DNA of 50,414 nucleotides from Stramenopiles sp. TOSAG23-2 (lineage: Eukaryota > Sar), in the NCBI GenBank assembly GCA_900128395.1, contig LT649268.1:1-50414 (forward strand). The letters run 5' to 3'. The position numbers and the translations under genes are program-made. Every line of letters starts with the position of its first letter. The first letter of the stretch is position 1. Below the pieces are notes generated by a model. It saw nothing but the letters and a program-made list of their open reading frames with translations. It was not told the origin of the DNA and did not search any database. Below are positions 37,199 through 47,593 of the stretch, in pieces.

Positions 37199-39811
37199 AT
37201 GTTTTCAAATGCATTTAGTGCATTGAAAAATGCAGCATCTGCCATTTTAGTAGAAGTTGCACCACCTCCGAATACTTCAGCATTAGATGATTTAATGCAT
37301 TATTGGAAACTTGTAAAGCAGGAACATCAACATTTAGTACAAACCTCGTCAAAGGAAGGGTTTGATAATGAAGTGGAAACATTAAAAGATAGTACGATTA
37401 GAGAAAATTTAGAAAATATAGTAACAATACTAAGAAATGAAAACGATGGCATCGATACATATTTATCAACTAAGAAAAAAAAGCAAGTAGAAGAGAAAAA
37501 GAGAAAAGATCGAAATCAATATCCTTGTATTCAATATGTTATTGAGGAACGTATTTTAGAAATATTATGTGCTATGGCATTGGCAGATCATCCACCTGGA
37601 ATGATGGCATTGGTATTGCAAACAACACGGTTGTTATTATTTCATATTACACAGCAACAATTGCTATTTCATGTTAGTGTACATCGGCCATTATGCCATA
37701 TGATACAGGTATGCATGGCAGCTAGGAAAGGTTTAGGAAGTAGTAATTCAAGAGGTAATCGAAGTGGTGGAGGGACAAGTGGTGGTGTTAGTGTACGTGC
37801 CCAGGCAAGTTTGGTTGCATTATTGGAGGAAATATGGAAACAAGTAGAAAAAGATCCAACGTTAATACATGTATTTTTTGATTATGGTAGAGAAGGATTA
37901 TCACAAGAGCAACAAGTAGCATTTGATAAAAAACGACATCATCATTTATTAATTTTTGCAGCTTTGATACCATATATGCATGTTAAACGACAAAGTGGTG
38001 ATCGTGCAAGGAATGCATTGATGGCTGCTGTTGGTATTCGAGATGTAAAATTGCATGAATATATGCTTCATCGCAGTGTTTTTTGTCGCCGTGTAGCGGA
38101 TGGATTATCATCTGCATATGCGGCATTGCCAAATTCATTGGAAAGTCATAGTGATGATCAAGATCGTGCAGCTCTCACTGCGTTGGAAGAATTTAAAAGG
38201 CGTTTAGCATTTGCACGCGATTTATGTTTAAAATGTGATGAGGAAAGTATGAATAGTAATAATAATAATAACATTAACAATGGTGGTAGCGATAATAATA
38301 TTATTGGCAATGGTCTTGTAGAATCTATTATCCGTGAGATTAGAGAACGATTTTTTGAAGATCGCTTATTGCCGGCATTGATGAGTGTATCTGAAAATGG
38401 ACAAACCGCTGCTACTGTATATACACATACAATGTTGCAAACTTTATGCCAAACCACACGACCTAGAAATCCATTATTAAGCGCATTTTTACATTGTTTG
38501 TTAGGTAATGATAATGATCCTGAAATTGATCCTTCCCTGCCATCACCTTCGCCAAAAAAGAAATCTATTACAGAATCGCAAGTGGGAGATTCAAAGGGAA
38601 GTAATTCAAAAAAGAAAATAAGAAAGAATAGTAGTAGTAATGGTAGTAATAGTATTGATATACGAACAGTTTTGATTCATCGCATAAGCTCACAAGCACA
38701 AAGTGTAAGTGAAGTGACAATGGAATTATTTAATTGTTTTTTAGAAGTTGGTGGAAGTTATGTTTTGCATAATTTAGTCATTCGAAACATGTTGAATTTC
38801 AAACTCGACATTGGGAATAGCAATAGTAATGATAAAACAATAGCAAATCATAATGATGATAATAACGATGGATCATCATCATTATTAAATTCAAAAAATC
38901 CAACGAAAAGTTTTTTAAATGTATTTCCAGATCCACCTTTACCACCTAAGTCAAAAGATGATAATAATGATGATGATGGAGACTTAATAAGTTTTAGTGA
39001 CAATAATAATAATCAGGATGAGGAGGACGAAGATTTAGTATTTCCTGAGTACCTAACAGATGCACATAAACAATATGTCTCTAGGATGGCACAATATTGG
39101 TCTGTTTCCAGTCATAGTGCACTAATGGATAATTTTTCCGGAAGTTTATCCTCACCTAATAAATCAAAATTGACAAATAGTAGTAGTGGTATTACTGGAA
39201 TCATAACAACACCAACTAATTTAAAAGTGAAAGATGGAGAAATCGATGGTACAAATAATAATAATAATGCAACAACAACTCCTATAAAAAATCCTGTATT
39301 TTATGAAGGTTTATTTTTGACAACTTTACTAGATAAACTAGAATCTATGTTGGATCATTCTTTAGATGAAAATTTAGTATTAACTGGACTTTGGTCTCAA
39401 TTGGCACAATGTCCACATCCACGCGTATACCATTATCTATTTAGTATCAAAAAAAGTGAAGGTAAAAGCAACAATGACGATGATGGTGCCAATACTAGAT
39501 CTTTCCTTGGTGTACTCCAAAGCTTATGGTCGGAAGCTCAAGAGACATTAAGCAAAATTCCAGATGGTGAAAATATTTTGATAAATACACGGAAACGTTT
39601 AGGAATTAATATGGATGAAAATAGAAAAAATCAAGATCTAGATGAAGATGGTTATATAATCCAAGATTATGATAATGAAGTTAATGATGACGATGATATT
39701 ACCAACATGAGTAATAAAACTTTTTTTGAAGGTATGTGTGTTCTTGAAGAATTTTTAAAGGAGATTGCTGGAATCTTAAAGGCAAGGGAAGAGTTGAATA
39801 TGTTGACGTAA
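37199..39811 (+). CDS. FHIP (FAM160/RAI16-like) family protein
   Basis: The 870-residue protein matches the FTS-and-Hook-interacting family, whose FTS-Hook-FHIP complex links early endosomes and Rab5 vesicles to dynein. The diagnostic conserved block lies at about residues 105-180: YPCIQYVIEERILEILCAMALADHPPGMMALVLQTTRLLL, then LLFHVSVHRPLCHMIQVC. The rest is helical (HEAT/armadillo-like) with long Asn/Ser/Asp-rich insertions (for example about 355-375, 430-470, 540-620, 650-695). The C-terminal region, around NPVFYEGLFLTTLLDKLESMLDHSLDENLVLTGLWSQLAQCPHP, is another conserved FHIP segment. The frame opens one codon earlier on TTG; the ATG at 37199 is the start. The neighbouring FYVE and VHS genes also belong to endosome traffic, but no linkage is implied. 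Confidence 0.82.
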   Translation: MFSNAFSALKNAASAILVEVAPPPNTSALDDLMHYWKLVKQEHQHLVQTSSKEGFDNEVETLKDSTIRENLENIVTILRNENDGIDTYLSTKKKKQVEEKKRKDRNQYPCIQYVIEERILEILCAMALADHPPGMMALVLQTTRLLLFHITQQQLLFHVSVHRPLCHMIQVCMAARKGLGSSNSRGNRSGGGTSGGVSVRAQASLVALLEEIWKQVEKDPTLIHVFFDYGREGLSQEQQVAFDKKRHHHLLIFAALIPYMHVKRQSGDRARNALMAAVGIRDVKLHEYMLHRSVFCRRVADGLSSAYAALPNSLESHSDDQDRAALTALEEFKRRLAFARDLCLKCDEESMNSNNNNNINNGGSDNNIIGNGLVESIIREIRERFFEDRLLPALMSVSENGQTAATVYTHTMLQTLCQTTRPRNPLLSAFLHCLLGNDNDPEIDPSLPSPSPKKKSITESQVGDSKGSNSKKKIRKNSSSNGSNSIDIRTVLIHRISSQAQSVSEVTMELFNCFLEVGGSYVLHNLVIRNMLNFKLDIGNSNSNDKTIANHNDDNNDGSSSLLNSKNPTKSFLNVFPDPPLPPKSKDDNNDDDGDLISFSDNNNNQDEEDEDLVFPEYLTDAHKQYVSRMAQYWSVSSHSALMDNFSGSLSSPNKSKLTNSSSGITGIITTPTNLKVKDGEIDGTNNNNNATTTPIKNPVFYEGLFLTTLLDKLESMLDHSLDENLVLTGLWSQLAQCPHPRVYHYLFSIKKSEGKSNNDDDGANTRSFLGVLQSLWSEAQETLSKIPDGENILINTRKRLGINMDENRKNQDLDEDGYIIQDYDNEVNDDDDITNMSNKTFFEGMCVLEEFLKEIAGILKAREELNMLT

Positions 39812-39981
39812 ATAATTTTATACGTACGTTTTTCGTATCGTAAAAACTAATGAGATAAATATAATAATATTACGTATAGATTCTATATAGGGAGTTAATG
39901 CAGAACACTTATACTGTTTCGTATTATATAATATATATATATATATTATATATATATATATATTATATATTGTACACGTAT

Positions 39982-40683
39982 TCACTCTTTTATTGCTGCT
40001 ACTACAGTTATACCATCACCAGCAATATTCTTCTTCTTCTTCTTCTTAGCAATATCATTATTGCTTCCATTCTTATTATTATTTAATAGTTCTAATAGTG
40101 CTCTATTTTCTGATACTCGATTTTCCCAACAAAAATTTAAATATTTTATCCCATAATATTGTATGATACTAAACGGAACAACAAATGGCTTTGTTACTTT
40201 AATAATAACATGGTACTTTATACATCCATTTGGCATTAATGTATAGGTACCTAATTCATGAAAGGTTCCAAATTTTAATAAGTTTGCATTTTTATTTTGT
40301 ATCGTCAATATATTATTTTCTATGTCATTGCATACTTCAACCTCACCTAATAATTGTTTCACCCTAGTAACGGTTCCTATTATTTTTGGAACTTGCCAAC
40401 TCATTTTTATTTCTATTTTTCGTTCGGTGTTTACAACTATATCCTTAGTGAATCCATTTAAAACGTTACGATTGACTATTTCATCCATTATATATTTATT
40501 TACATTAATATTTTTTATCTTATTATCATACAAAAAAGTAAATTCTCCACATAAAGTTTTCTTCCCATTATCGTTGGTTTCATAATATATCTTATATTCC
40601 ATCCGCTTATTATTTGACAAATTTTCCACTGAATTTATTCGATTTGGTGATGGAGCAGTATTTACCGTCGTTAATGATGCCAT
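39982..40683 (-). CDS. Hypothetical protein, possibly a lipid-binding beta-rich fold
   Basis: The 233-residue protein starts at ATG 40683. The pattern of alternating strands, with KIIGTVTRVKQLLGEVEVC, LKFGTFHELGTYTLMPNGCIKY and VIIKVTKPFVVPFSIIQYYGIKYL, recalls START/VASt-like lipid-binding folds and their final helix, but there is no decisive motif and I do not assign a family. It ends in a poly-Lys run and a short hydrophobic tail. It is head-to-head with the START-like gene at 41066, with about 380 bp between starts. Confidence 0.6.
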   Translation of the reverse strand: MASLTTVNTAPSPNRINSVENLSNNKRMEYKIYYETNDNGKKTLCGEFTFLYDNKIKNINVNKYIMDEIVNRNVLNGFTKDIVVNTERKIEIKMSWQVPKIIGTVTRVKQLLGEVEVCNDIENNILTIQNKNANLLKFGTFHELGTYTLMPNGCIKYHVIIKVTKPFVVPFSIIQYYGIKYLNFCWENRVSENRALLELLNNNKNGSNNDIAKKKKKKNIAGDGITVVAAIKE

Positions 40684-41065
40684 CTTTGTATCTATCTATA
40701 ATATTGTTTTTTCCACATTCATTCTATTCTTTTGTTTTACCTTGTTATCTTTCCTCGTATCTTATTATACCGTATATATAAGTTAAAAAGTGTTGTTGTT
40801 TTAGTTGTTTAGTTGGAGGATGATTGGCAACAAATGCGTTTATTTTAATCGGAAATTTTTATAAATTCTAGGTCAGTTCAGAGGGAAGAAATGAATTTTC
40901 GGTAATATAAATAATACACAACATTTTTTTTTTGTTTGCAAAAAAAAATCTACTAATTAATAATACAATTATACAAAAAGATACAAACTTTCTCTCTGTG
41001 TCATCGTGTCTATCTATATATATGTATATATGTATTGTATATATATGTGTGCATATGAAAAAAAT
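40684..41065. promoter_or_regulatory. Bidirectional spacer between the 40683 (-) and 41066 (+) genes
   Basis: The divergent arrangement implies that both promoters lie here. CTATCTAT(ATAT)n lies next to each start: CTATCTATAATA at 40690-40701 and CTATCTATATATATG at 41010-41024. No TATA box distinct from these repeats can be singled out. Confidence 0.4.
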
Positions 41066-41827
41066 ATGGCAGGTTTATGGAGAATTACAAAAGATGCAGT
41101 AGAATTATTAAGTGAACAGGTCGTGACGGGGAATAATGCGGTTGATTTAGCGAAGGTAGCTTCTATACAGGCAATGGCTATTTTTAATGATAATCAAGGT
41201 TGGGTTAGACATGTGATAAATAAAACCGGTGATATTATAGAAACAAAACCGGTAGGTGGTGTATTTGAATCTGCGGGCACTTCTATATCACGAGGTTTTA
41301 TAGACATTGACATGGATGCAGATAAGCTTTTCACATTTTTTATTTCTCCGGAAGGGTATGGCCTAATAGATCCTGATAGTAGACCAGAGGAACAAGCTAA
41401 ATATTTACAACGTTTTGAAGGATTTAAACAGAATATACCTGGTGCAAAGCTTGAAGTTGCCAATTCATTTTTACAACTACCAATTGTTATGAAAAAAGAG
41501 ACGAAAGATCGCGAATATGTAATTTTAAATATGCATGATCCTTCAAGAAGGCTTTTTACATCTAATTCAATGTTACATACCAGTCGTCCAGGTGGTAGCT
41601 CCTTTCAAAATATCGTACCAGAATCAAAAGAAACGACGCGTATTTTAAATACGTTTGCATTGCATTGTGTTCCGACAGGGCCAAATAAATGTAGAGTATC
41701 TACGACGAGTTGGACAGATGTGGCAACAGGGAATGCGAAGTTAGAAGACGGATTAATACAGGGATGGTGGGCTCCATACTTCGAACGCTTGCGGAAATTA
41801 GCAGAATCAACCAGAAGTACTTTATAA
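41066..41827 (+). CDS. START-like lipid-binding domain protein
   Basis: The 253-residue product starts at ATG 41066 (MAGLWRITKDAVELL); the frame is open upstream only through TA-repeat leader. The fold follows START-like single-domain proteins: an N-terminal helix, then GFIDIDMDADKLFTFFISPEGYGLIDP, LEVANSFLQLPIVMKKETKDREYVILN (core strands), SNSMLHTSRPGGS, CRVSTTSWTDV and a C-terminal helix, WWAPYFERLRKLA. START domains hold a sterol, phospholipid or ceramide in a hydrophobic cavity and move it between membranes. Ligand is unknown. There is no signal peptide or membrane span, so it is probably cytosolic. Confidence 0.7.
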   Translation: MAGLWRITKDAVELLSEQVVTGNNAVDLAKVASIQAMAIFNDNQGWVRHVINKTGDIIETKPVGGVFESAGTSISRGFIDIDMDADKLFTFFISPEGYGLIDPDSRPEEQAKYLQRFEGFKQNIPGAKLEVANSFLQLPIVMKKETKDREYVILNMHDPSRRLFTSNSMLHTSRPGGSSFQNIVPESKETTRILNTFALHCVPTGPNKCRVSTTSWTDVATGNAKLEDGLIQGWWAPYFERLRKLAESTRSTL

Positions 41828-41972
41828 TTTTTGTAAAATATACACTCTATAGGATAATTTTTTTTTGATTTTTTTAAATTTTGGAAAAAAAAAATCAGTT
41901 TTTACACACACATCAATTCGCACCATTTCTTCTTTAAAATAAAAATAATGCTTCTATCATACCCAATATATT

Positions 41973-42782
41973 TTACCTTGCAAAATTTCGTCCCAATGCA
42001 TCTGCAAGTCTTGTTAGAGTTTTTTCATCGTTTTCTGTAAATCGACCACCAACTAATTTATTATGCAATGCAACGCAACCAAGGGGGCGACCCATCAGAT
42101 CTCCAATTTTTACGCACATGAATGAATTTGTTTTACTATCTTCATCTTTATCGTGCTTTTGATTTTTTTGCGCATCTTGTATATTGATAGAATAACCTGA
42201 GAAACATACATTACCAACTGTACCTGTTCCAATTTCCATTTTTAATTTTTTGCCTGGATGTGCAAAACTTGTACTCTCAACAAATTTTTTATCTTTATCT
42301 AATATCCATAATCTCCCACCTTCGCAAGAGAATATGTTATCACACCAATCGTGTCTTATGTCTCTATCCATATCTTCTAAATGGCTAACGTGCTTCATTT
42401 TTTCTAGAGCCAATCGTACGGCTTTTTTCCTTCGCTTAGCTTCTCTTGGGGGTATACGTGTAACACGGTGGACTTTATGTGCATCGACGCCACTAGCAAT
42501 TTTTGCATCTACACGTTGATTCTTGAGACTAAAAAAAACACATTCAGAAAATTGTTTCATATCTTCTATTGTTTTATTGACCCGCTTTTCTGTTGCAACC
42601 TTTGCTTTTGCTGCACCTTTTGTACCAAGAATAGGAGATTTATGTAGTTTAACGTTTTTTGGACTGGCTTGAAACCAATCAGGAATAGTATTACCGTGCC
42701 TTTTAAATTTTTTACTATCATAACTTTGATGGTGATGATGGGGTGAGGATGGAGGAGTCTTTTTAAATATATTCGTTGTCAT
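41973..42782 (-). CDS. GAF-domain protein
   Basis: This protein (269 residues) has a single GAF domain at about 125-269 (GGRLWILDKDKKF, MEIGTGTVGNVCFSGYSINIQDA, MCVKIGDLMGRPLGCVALHNKLVGGRFTENDEKTLTRLADALG), close to the GAF modules of phosphodiesterases and adenylyl cyclases. No enzyme domain follows, so it is a stand-alone small-molecule sensor or dimerisation unit. The N-terminal 120 residues are basic, with His-rich and Lys-rich low complexity and a helical region. The NKFDE-like motif common in cyclic-nucleotide-binding GAFs is only partly kept (NK..GGRFTENDE). Ligand is unknown. Confidence 0.85.
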   Translation of the reverse strand: MTTNIFKKTPPSSPHHHHQSYDSKKFKRHGNTIPDWFQASPKNVKLHKSPILGTKGAAKAKVATEKRVNKTIEDMKQFSECVFFSLKNQRVDAKIASGVDAHKVHRVTRIPPREAKRRKKAVRLALEKMKHVSHLEDMDRDIRHDWCDNIFSCEGGRLWILDKDKKFVESTSFAHPGKKLKMEIGTGTVGNVCFSGYSINIQDAQKNQKHDKDEDSKTNSFMCVKIGDLMGRPLGCVALHNKLVGGRFTENDEKTLTRLADALGRNFAR

Positions 42783-43236
42783 CTTCTTATTTAAGTTTTC
42801 ATATTACATTCAATCATTGCAAGGTATCAATTTACAAGTTTCTATAGCTTTATTTGACTTTACTTTGCTTAGCAGTATCTATTGTATCGTATACAAGCTG
42901 GTATGAATGTTTCTTTATGTAGACTACTATACTCGATGTTGTAAAATTAAACTATATACACTTTTACTTCCTGGTGGTATTAATAGTTGTATTATTAGTA
43001 GTAGTTCAGTTTTCCTTACCAGGTATTGTATAATAATAATATTACCAGGTAATTATGATGGTGAAAAGTCTGAAATTTATTTTTTTTCCTTCATTTTTTA
43101 TCCGCTATATTTTAAGATTGCAATAGCATCAACACAGCACTATCTGGGGATATAATATACTCTAAAATACAATAAAAAATTATATGCCAGTACCAGGTAC
43201 CATGGAGTTATAATTATAATATAATAAATATATACA
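42783..43236. promoter_or_regulatory. Divergent spacer with three TACCAGGTA motifs
   Basis: This spacer between GAF (-) and FN3/ankyrin (+) genes carries TACCAGGTA at 43017-43025, 43043-43051 and 43191-43199, the last continuing into CATGG. It also has CCTGGTGGTATTA (about 42970-42982), shared with the 26.95-kb spacer. An AT repeat precedes the ATG at 43237. Confidence 0.45.
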
Positions 43237-46200
43237 ATGCCTGGAATGTATAATTTCAATAATATTAGAAATAACATACACATATATATATGTAAACAAT
43301 CTGGAAAGTATAGAAAAGGACGAAACCACAAGATGGCAGCTCCAATTACCAGTGGATCGTTGGAAAAGCAAGAATTTGGAAAATTGTCTCAGAAGTCAAA
43401 GACGCATTTTTTAATTGGTCCACCGCCAGAGGAAGAAGATTTAATAATTATAAAAGAGGAACAAATATCTCTTGTTAACGACGATAATAATAATAATAAT
43501 AACAATGTAAATAATAATAATGTCGATTGTAGAGGAGAAGTAGAAACCGAAATCATGAACAATGTAAAACAGAACTTGAAGATATCGTCGTTACCAAAAT
43601 TAACAAAAAGTAACAATAATAATGTAAATAACAATAGCTCTCATTCAGCAACTTCTAACTTGCCAAAACTAATGAAAACAAACAACAATAATAATAATAA
43701 TAATAGTATAGACAACAAATTGTATAAAGAAAAGCAAAAGAAGAAGAAGAAGAAGAAATCAGATCAAAAAAATAGGAAAAAGAAAAAAATTATGAGTCTC
43801 GATGAAATGGCAAGAATACGGGAAACGGATAAATTTGTTGCGGCTGCAAGTGAAGGTAGATTGGAAGAAGTAGTATATCGAATACGACATGGACAAGAAG
43901 TAGATGCAAAAGATAGTGATAGGAAATTTACTGCTATGTTATATGCAGCAAAATTTGGGCGTAACAAATGTTTGCGTGTTTTGCTAGAGTATGGTGCAGA
44001 GGTAAACCAAAGACATATAGATTCACAAAAAACTGCCATACATTTTGCTAGTGAATCAGGTAGAGCAAATGAGGTACAAGTATTATTAGATGCTGGTGCA
44101 GACAAGACAATGGAAGATAAAGATGGTAATACACCTTTAAGCTTGTGTGAGGAGTATCATTTTGAAGAAGTCCGTGCTAAATTACGAGATCCACCTTTAA
44201 TCATGGAGACACCTTTGGCATTAGAGTTTTCCACAACACATGTTTCTTTTAAATGGACCGAACCGGTAAGTTTGGGGGCAGACATTGACGAATACCGTAT
44301 TGTATGGAAACTTGAATCTGGTGGACCATGGATGGAAAGCACAAAACCAAATAAATTAGATTTACAATGGGATGAAGAAGGTTTTGGTTACGGAGATCCA
44401 ATCAGTGAAATTTCCCCGAAATTGCGTAATTATACACTTTCGAATTTAGCACCAGCATGTACAATTACCCTTGCTATGCGTGCACATAATATGGCAGGAT
44501 TTGGGCCACTTAGTAAACAATTAGTCATGAAAACATCGCCTGATATACCAGGTGTTCCTACGAATTTACAATATGTTAATAAGACGGCAACTTCAATAAA
44601 TTATACCTTTGATTTCCCATTAGATTATGGAGATCCGATCGATTATTATCAGTTTTTCTATCGTGTACATCATCCAGATCCAACGGATGCTGTTGCAGTT
44701 GAAATATTCAATGCTGCGTTAGAAGATGGCCGTGTAGTACCTGATGTGTGGGTTCCATACCCAAGGCGTATTACATCTTCTAATGCGGCAATTGTTAATT
44801 TAGAGCCTGGTACAACTTATGATTTTAAATTACGTGCTCATAATGGTATAGGATACAGCGATTTTAGTGAAATTACCGAGACACGGCGTACGGATGATGC
44901 ACCTTATTTAGTACGTAAGACTAAATTTTCTATCACTGTTGCATGGACTGCACAAACAGGTGCCTTGAAATATGAAATGCAATATCAGGAAAATAAAATG
45001 GCACACATGTGGGCCACGGTATCTAGTGCGATTCGCGGAGCGGAATGCACATGTGAAAATTTATTTCCTGCAAGAGAATATCGTTTTCGTATACGTGCAT
45101 TTCAAGAACAAGGTTGGGCATCGTATGAAGGTAGCGCACTAAGTCAATGGATTGAAACGAAACATGACATAACAGATCCTCCTGGTATACCAACATTGAA
45201 AAGTGTGGGTATTTGGAATATAGAAGTTGAATGGCCACCTCCAGAAATTTTAAATGGAGAACCGGTAGATCGATATGAAGTACAAATGATGCAAATGACG
45301 ATTGATCCATTTGACACAACAGAGACGCGTACATTGGAGGAAATACAAGTGTGGCAATCGTTATCAATGCAATGTATTGGTGAAGCTTGGAATGCGATTA
45401 ATTTAGCGCCAGGTATATCATATCGGTTCCGCGTTCGCGCGCATAATTTAATTGGATGGAGTTTATTTGGGGAAGTGTCTGAAAATTTTACAACTAGACC
45501 AAAAGAACCGGATCAAATGGAACCGCCATCCGTCATTGCATTAAGTCCATATAGTATAAAATTGAATTGGGTAACACCGATTGAAAATGGTCGTCCTGTG
45601 ACAAATTATCAAGTAGAGCAATGGCAGCTAAGTGTTGATCAAAACGATACTGTTGATACGATTGATGGGGTGAAAGGATGGAACACGGTTGAAGCAGTGT
45701 TTAATGAAGTTGGCAATGCATTGACGTATACCATACCGGCAATTGATATTCCACACTACCCATTTTATCGCAAGACAAAAGGATTGAAACCTGGTTTAAT
45801 GTATAAATACCGAGTTAAAGCAATGAATGCAGTGGGATGGAGTCCATGGAGCGATGAGAGTGCTCCAGTTGAAACATATCCAGCAAAACCTTTTGTTCCT
45901 CCAAAAATACCATGGTTGGCCAGCGATACAACTACGTCCTCCATATTGGTTAAATGGACAAAACCACTTACGCTTGGTGCACCTATTGATGCATATGAAA
46001 TTCAACAAATGCAATTGTCAATTGATCCTAATGATCACTCTCGGGAGTTAAAAGACGTTAAGTTTTGGAAATCATTTGAGTATATATATAGAGAGGGAAA
46101 CATTTTTTCTGGAAAATTAGATGAACCTAAGCTTCATTTTCAAGCATGTGATTTAGAACCTGGCATTAAATATAAATACCGTATACGGTGTAGAAATTTT

Positions 46201-47367
46201 GTAGACTGGAGTCCATTCACTGGCGATAGTGATATTTTCACCACGAAACCTATTGAACCAAACCAACCAAAGAGACCCCTAACAGTAGATCGCTTTACAA
46301 CAAGTTCGTCTGTAGGTGTAAAATGGGAAGCGCCGATGACAAATGGTGCACCAATTATTGAGTACCAAGTGGATATGAAACAATTATCTGTTGATCTTTC
46401 CTATACAGCAGTTGGTGGGTATAAATCCATCGGTGGTAATTTTGGTTCAGAAGATGCGCCAATTACGAAGAAAAAAAGACCATGGGTAACCGTTTCATGC
46501 GCTGATATCTTAGACTTTTGTCAAGACGGACTAGAACCTGGTATTAAATTTCATTTTCGCGTTCGATGTCGAAACTCCGTTGGTTGGTCTTTATGGAGTG
46601 AAATATCTGATGTTATACGAACACTTCCAACCATCCCTGATAAAGTAGAAGGTGTAGAATTTACTACTATAAAAGCTAGAGAAGTTGCGATTAAATGGAC
46701 TTTACCACTATGTCGTGGAGTTATTATTGATTCCTACGAAGTGCAATATCAAGGAAAATCATGGAAAGAGGTTGAAAATGTTATTGAAATTGTTAAGGAA
46801 AATGAAGGTGGCAAAGAGGATGAGTTGAAAGAAGAAAATGTTGATGACAACGAAAGGATACCAGAAGCAGAAAAAGAAATGAAGCTGGTACCCAATGAAT
46901 GGGAAACAATTAAAGTAGTTGTAGCACCATTAATGAGATTTACGTTGGCAAAATTGTTACCGTGGACAGAACATCGATTTCGTATCCGTGCTCATGCACA
47001 TGGTTGGAGTGAATATAGTCAGCCAACACAGTGGGGTCGCACACTTGCAACAAAACCTCCACCACCTAATGCGCCGACATTGGTAGTCCGTACACATAGC
47101 TTATTAAGTGTGAAATGGGAACATTACCACGGACCGATGGATTCTAGTATAAGTAATGGAAGCTCTCTCATTGCATATGAATTACAATATCGTGTTGGAC
47201 GCGATCCAACTTGGATTCCATTGATGGAAGATATGCTGATGTCACATGAGCAATGGGGTTGTGCATCTGTTGTACCGCATTATTTTAGAGTAAGAGCATT
47301 AAATAGCGAAGGATGGAGTGAATATTCTCCTGAGAGTGAAGAAATGAGACCACGTAGAAGTGTATAA
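43237..47367 (+). CDS. Ankyrin-repeat plus nine fibronectin type III domain protein
   Basis: The 1376-residue protein begins with about 180 residues of Asn- and Lys-rich low complexity. Three ankyrin-type repeats follow at about 195-310 (FVAAASEGRLEEVVYRIRHG, TAMLYAAKFGRNKCLRVLLEYGAEVN, TAIHFASESGRANEVQVLLDAGAD). From about 325 to the end lie nine FN3 domains, each with the Trp in W-x-x-P-x-x-G and an L-x-P-G-x-x-Y-x-F-R-V-R-A-x-N ending such as LAPGISYRFRVRAHNLIGWS. There is no signal peptide or membrane span, so these FN3 domains are probably intracellular, as in scaffolds and axonemal proteins of flagellated protists. The first ATG is used. A second, MAAPITSG at 43333, is also possible because the first 32 residues look like leader sequence. 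Confidence 0.9.
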   Translation: MPGMYNFNNIRNNIHIYICKQSGKYRKGRNHKMAAPITSGSLEKQEFGKLSQKSKTHFLIGPPPEEEDLIIIKEEQISLVNDDNNNNNNNVNNNNVDCRGEVETEIMNNVKQNLKISSLPKLTKSNNNNVNNNSSHSATSNLPKLMKTNNNNNNNNSIDNKLYKEKQKKKKKKKSDQKNRKKKKIMSLDEMARIRETDKFVAAASEGRLEEVVYRIRHGQEVDAKDSDRKFTAMLYAAKFGRNKCLRVLLEYGAEVNQRHIDSQKTAIHFASESGRANEVQVLLDAGADKTMEDKDGNTPLSLCEEYHFEEVRAKLRDPPLIMETPLALEFSTTHVSFKWTEPVSLGADIDEYRIVWKLESGGPWMESTKPNKLDLQWDEEGFGYGDPISEISPKLRNYTLSNLAPACTITLAMRAHNMAGFGPLSKQLVMKTSPDIPGVPTNLQYVNKTATSINYTFDFPLDYGDPIDYYQFFYRVHHPDPTDAVAVEIFNAALEDGRVVPDVWVPYPRRITSSNAAIVNLEPGTTYDFKLRAHNGIGYSDFSEITETRRTDDAPYLVRKTKFSITVAWTAQTGALKYEMQYQENKMAHMWATVSSAIRGAECTCENLFPAREYRFRIRAFQEQGWASYEGSALSQWIETKHDITDPPGIPTLKSVGIWNIEVEWPPPEILNGEPVDRYEVQMMQMTIDPFDTTETRTLEEIQVWQSLSMQCIGEAWNAINLAPGISYRFRVRAHNLIGWSLFGEVSENFTTRPKEPDQMEPPSVIALSPYSIKLNWVTPIENGRPVTNYQVEQWQLSVDQNDTVDTIDGVKGWNTVEAVFNEVGNALTYTIPAIDIPHYPFYRKTKGLKPGLMYKYRVKAMNAVGWSPWSDESAPVETYPAKPFVPPKIPWLASDTTTSSILVKWTKPLTLGAPIDAYEIQQMQLSIDPNDHSRELKDVKFWKSFEYIYREGNIFSGKLDEPKLHFQACDLEPGIKYKYRIRCRNFVDWSPFTGDSDIFTTKPIEPNQPKRPLTVDRFTTSSSVGVKWEAPMTNGAPIIEYQVDMKQLSVDLSYTAVGGYKSIGGNFGSEDAPITKKKRPWVTVSCADILDFCQDGLEPGIKFHFRVRCRNSVGWSLWSEISDVIRTLPTIPDKVEGVEFTTIKAREVAIKWTLPLCRGVIIDSYEVQYQGKSWKEVENVIEIVKENEGGKEDELKEENVDDNERIPEAEKEMKLVPNEWETIKVVVAPLMRFTLAKLLPWTEHRFRIRAHAHGWSEYSQPTQWGRTLATKPPPPNAPTLVVRTHSLLSVKWEHYHGPMDSSISNGSSLIAYELQYRVGRDPTWIPLMEDMLMSHEQWGCASVVPHYFRVRALNSEGWSEYSPESEEMRPRRSV

Positions 47368-47593
47368 ACTTTTGGTGTGATGTGTTATAAAAATAAAAAA
47401 TATATGTGTTTTCGTGTGTTATTTTCGTAAAGGAACAAAAATAGTGTACAATAACTACGTAATTACACCCGAACGTACGACTTCTTTACAACATGAAAAA
47501 TGATTACACGAAATCGTGATATAAAAAAAATACGACTCGTATAATATTTTTTTTACATAAATATTTGTATATATATTTTATTAAATATTTTTT

